From Ulota crispa (Eukaryota; Streptophyta; Bryopsida; Orthotrichales; Orthotrichaceae), in the NCBI GenBank assembly GCA_963920765.1, contig OY987245.1, positions 16,508,727 to 16,572,726 on the forward strand: 64,000 bases of DNA, given 5' to 3'. Shown in pieces: positions 62,306 through 64,000 of this stretch (the stretch's first letter is position 1; the number at the start of each line of letters is the position of its first letter). A model generated the notes under the pieces. It did not search any database. It was not told where the DNA came from and saw only the letters and a list, made by a program, of their open reading frames with translations. The translations under genes and the position numbers were made by a program.

Positions 62306-64000
62306 CTAATCTGTAACAAGCCGGCTGAGTGATTCAATGAGCTGCTTCAAATTGCTCCTGGTTTTCGCATCACCGGTCACTCCACTGACATCTTTGCTGA
62401 TGTTCTGCAAGTGCCAAGGCGTCACCATTAGTAAGTGGAAACACGATCTCAAGGAGGCAGGTTCATCCACAAAGGGAACTACAGAAACACCAAGAGACTC
62501 ACCTCAACATGTTTCAAGGTTTTCGTCAACGTGGACACAGAGTCTCGCAGCAATTCCGTGTTATCCACGGTCAACACCGATTTGTTTAAGTTACTGCAAA
62601 ATGAGAACACACGGAGTTTAGAACAAGGGTCATAATTGCAGTTAACTACCAGAAAACTTCTCCATGTAAGTAAAAGCCCAACTCAAAACTGACCGTGGCT
62701 TGAGTTTCTCGATTTCCTTTTATGATTAAAAAAATAGGTCATCAGAAACCACGTTCTCTTTGACGTCACCCTACATCATGCTAGCTTGATTCAACAGGCC
62801 GCCAAAGTTGAATTCTTACAATCTCAACGTGCAGCATTCAAGTCTAGTCCAAAAAGTACGCCTAATGGAATGATTCCATTCACAAAGGCCGTGCTTAAAT
62901 CCCTAGTGCCTAAAAGTCGGAGTTTTCATTGAGAAAGCTCGTAAAACAAGATGTCAAAATGTACTGTTAGGTAGAAGAATATCATACCCTACTTCTTTTA
63001 CAGAAAACGTGCTCTAAATTGTTAGTGAACTATAGAGATGCAGCAAAGAGAAAAAATATCAGCAGCAGCAAGATGCAGGCTTTAACCTGAAGTCACGGCC
63101 TGCCTCCGCAGCAACTTTGGTCAAATTCTCGAAGTCCTTGAGAAGCCCGCCCTCCCGAACCTCCTTCAGCAAGGGTTCAATGTCAGTGGCCATGGACTGC
63201 ACCTGCACAACCCAAAGCGCCGCAACAGAGATCTTGTCAGCTACGAGAAAAAAAAGGCCCAAGAGCAAGGACATGGCAGCTTCAAGTCCAGAAAAATAAA
63301 AGGGAAAACTTCATGGATTACCCCTGAAGTTTCCAATATTTTCATAGGTACCCCTGCTTTTGCAGAAAAATCACAAGTACCCTTGGACCAACAAATTTAG
63401 GCATTTGTTTTGTTGTGCATGTCACTTCCTTCTCTCTTTGTGCGCACACTACTTCTTTCTTGTCATGCATGCGCTCAAAGGAAGAAGGGAAGTGACATGC
63501 ACAACAAAACAAATGCCTAATTTTTTTTGGTCCAAGGGTATTTGTGATATTTCTGAAAAAGCAGGGGTATCTATGAAAATATTGCAAACTCCAGGGGTAT
63601 CCATGAAATTTTCCCAAAATAAAACTGACCATACCCAGTGAGATTTCCAGAAATGAGCTGAAATGGGTACCTTCAAGAGCAAGGGCATGGCAGCTTCAAG
63701 TCCAGAAAATCAAAAACTGACCATACCCAGTGAGATTTTCAGAAATGAGCTGAAATGGGTACTTCCGGTATGGCAGCTTCAAGTCCAGAAAATTTAAAAA
63801 ACTGACCATACCCAGTGAGATTTTCAGGAAATGGGAGAAGGGCAGGGGTAATACCTTCAAGAGCAAGGGCCGAGCGTCTTGCACGGCTTCGCTGAGGCGC
63901 TCGGCCATGCCAGCCATACGGTCGACACCCAAAGCGTCCATCTGCCTGGCGATTTTGGTGCAAATCCCCACGAGCTCATCCAAGCTAACGCCCTGCTCGC
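62306..64000 (-). CDS. TGD2: TGD2-like chloroplast lipid-transfer protein (MCE domain), 5'-truncated by window
   Basis: Four exons in transcription order close in phase: 64000-63855 (continuing outside), 63202-63087, 62593-62503 and 62404-62306 with the stop. They encode the C-terminal half after the MCE domain: LDELVGICTKIARQMDALGV, AERLSEAVQDARPLLLK, EPLLKEVREGGLLKDFENLT, NKSVLTVDNTELLRDSVSTL and GVTGDAKTRSNLKQLIESLS. These match Arabidopsis TGD2 block by block. TGD2 binds phosphatidic acid at the inner chloroplast envelope and works with TGD1 and TGD3 in importing ER-derived lipid. The MCE domain and transit peptide would lie beyond position 64000. The first intron holds a fold-back MITE and a tandem repeat. 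Confidence 0.9.
63302..63615. mobile_element. Fold-back MITE, family A, copy 6, perfect 9-bp TSD, in TGD2 intron
   Basis: GGGAAAACTTCATGGATTACC and GGGTATCCATGAAATTTTCCC ends, 314 bp. The nonamer AAAATAAAA occurs at 63293-63301 and 63616-63624 exactly. This copy fixes the family's boundaries and its 9-bp target length. Confidence 0.9.
63616..63840. repeat. 80-90-bp tandem repeat, about 2.5 copies
   Basis: CTGACCATACCCAGTGAGAT recurs at about 63625, 63717 and 63803, each followed by CAGAAATGAGCTGAAATGGG-type sequence. GGCAGCTTCAAGTCCAGAAAA also recurs, and once more before the MITE at 63275, so the MITE inserted into this array. Confidence 0.85.

Overview
The window looks like nuclear DNA of a land plant. 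Genes have many short GT-AG introns and clear plant orthologues (AMS-type bHLH, TGD2, class-3 lipase, HAM-type MYST acetyltransferase, NADH-cytochrome b5 reductase). The large AT-rich spaces and introns are filled with small transposable elements. A gene resembling MYCBPAP, a partner of the flagellar central-pair apparatus, sits at 23-28 kb. If that call is right, the plant makes motile sperm, so a seedless plant (bryophyte, lycophyte or fern) is likely. I infer a bryophyte-like genome but cannot name a species.

Layout. 0.3-5.2 kb: 3' part of an AMS-type bHLH transcription factor (+). 6.3-7.2 kb: three abutting TTAA-bounded elements. 7.6-12 kb: eight-exon F-box gene (-). 12.2-22.7 kb: almost pure transposon territory, with a chain of TIR elements, a 3.3 kb CACTA element carrying unusual internal arrays, several MITEs and a Helitron-like repeat. 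23.0-28.8 kb: MYCBPAP-like gene (-). 30.7-33.6 kb: MITEs, including one nested inside another. 34.8-36.7 kb: two-exon MYST histone acetyltransferase (-). 37.3-38.5 kb: repeats. 40.2-49.3 kb: class-3 lipase gene (+) with AT-rich exons and element-filled introns. 49.4-53.6 kb: a nest of elements. 54.1-57.9 kb: 13-exon mitochondrial-type NADH-cytochrome b5 reductase (+). 58.8-61.4 kb: one or two disordered proteins I do not recognise (+). 62.3-64 kb: 3' half of TGD2 (-).

The genes do not form a pathway; they are independent eukaryotic transcription units. Exon boundaries were chosen by hand from GT/AG sites and checked for phase continuity; the phases close for the F-box, MYST, lipase, reductase and TGD2 models.

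The most unusual signal is the repeat landscape. About a dozen elements are bounded by TTAA with CCCC..GGGG ends (piggyBac-like). Some lie in head-to-tail chains sharing single TTAA junctions, and one has a related empty site inside this same window. Other families include fold-back elements with 9-bp target duplications (MULE-like), TA-flanked MITEs and a 1.7 kb fold-back element at GTAC. No transposase gene is present, so all are non-autonomous here.
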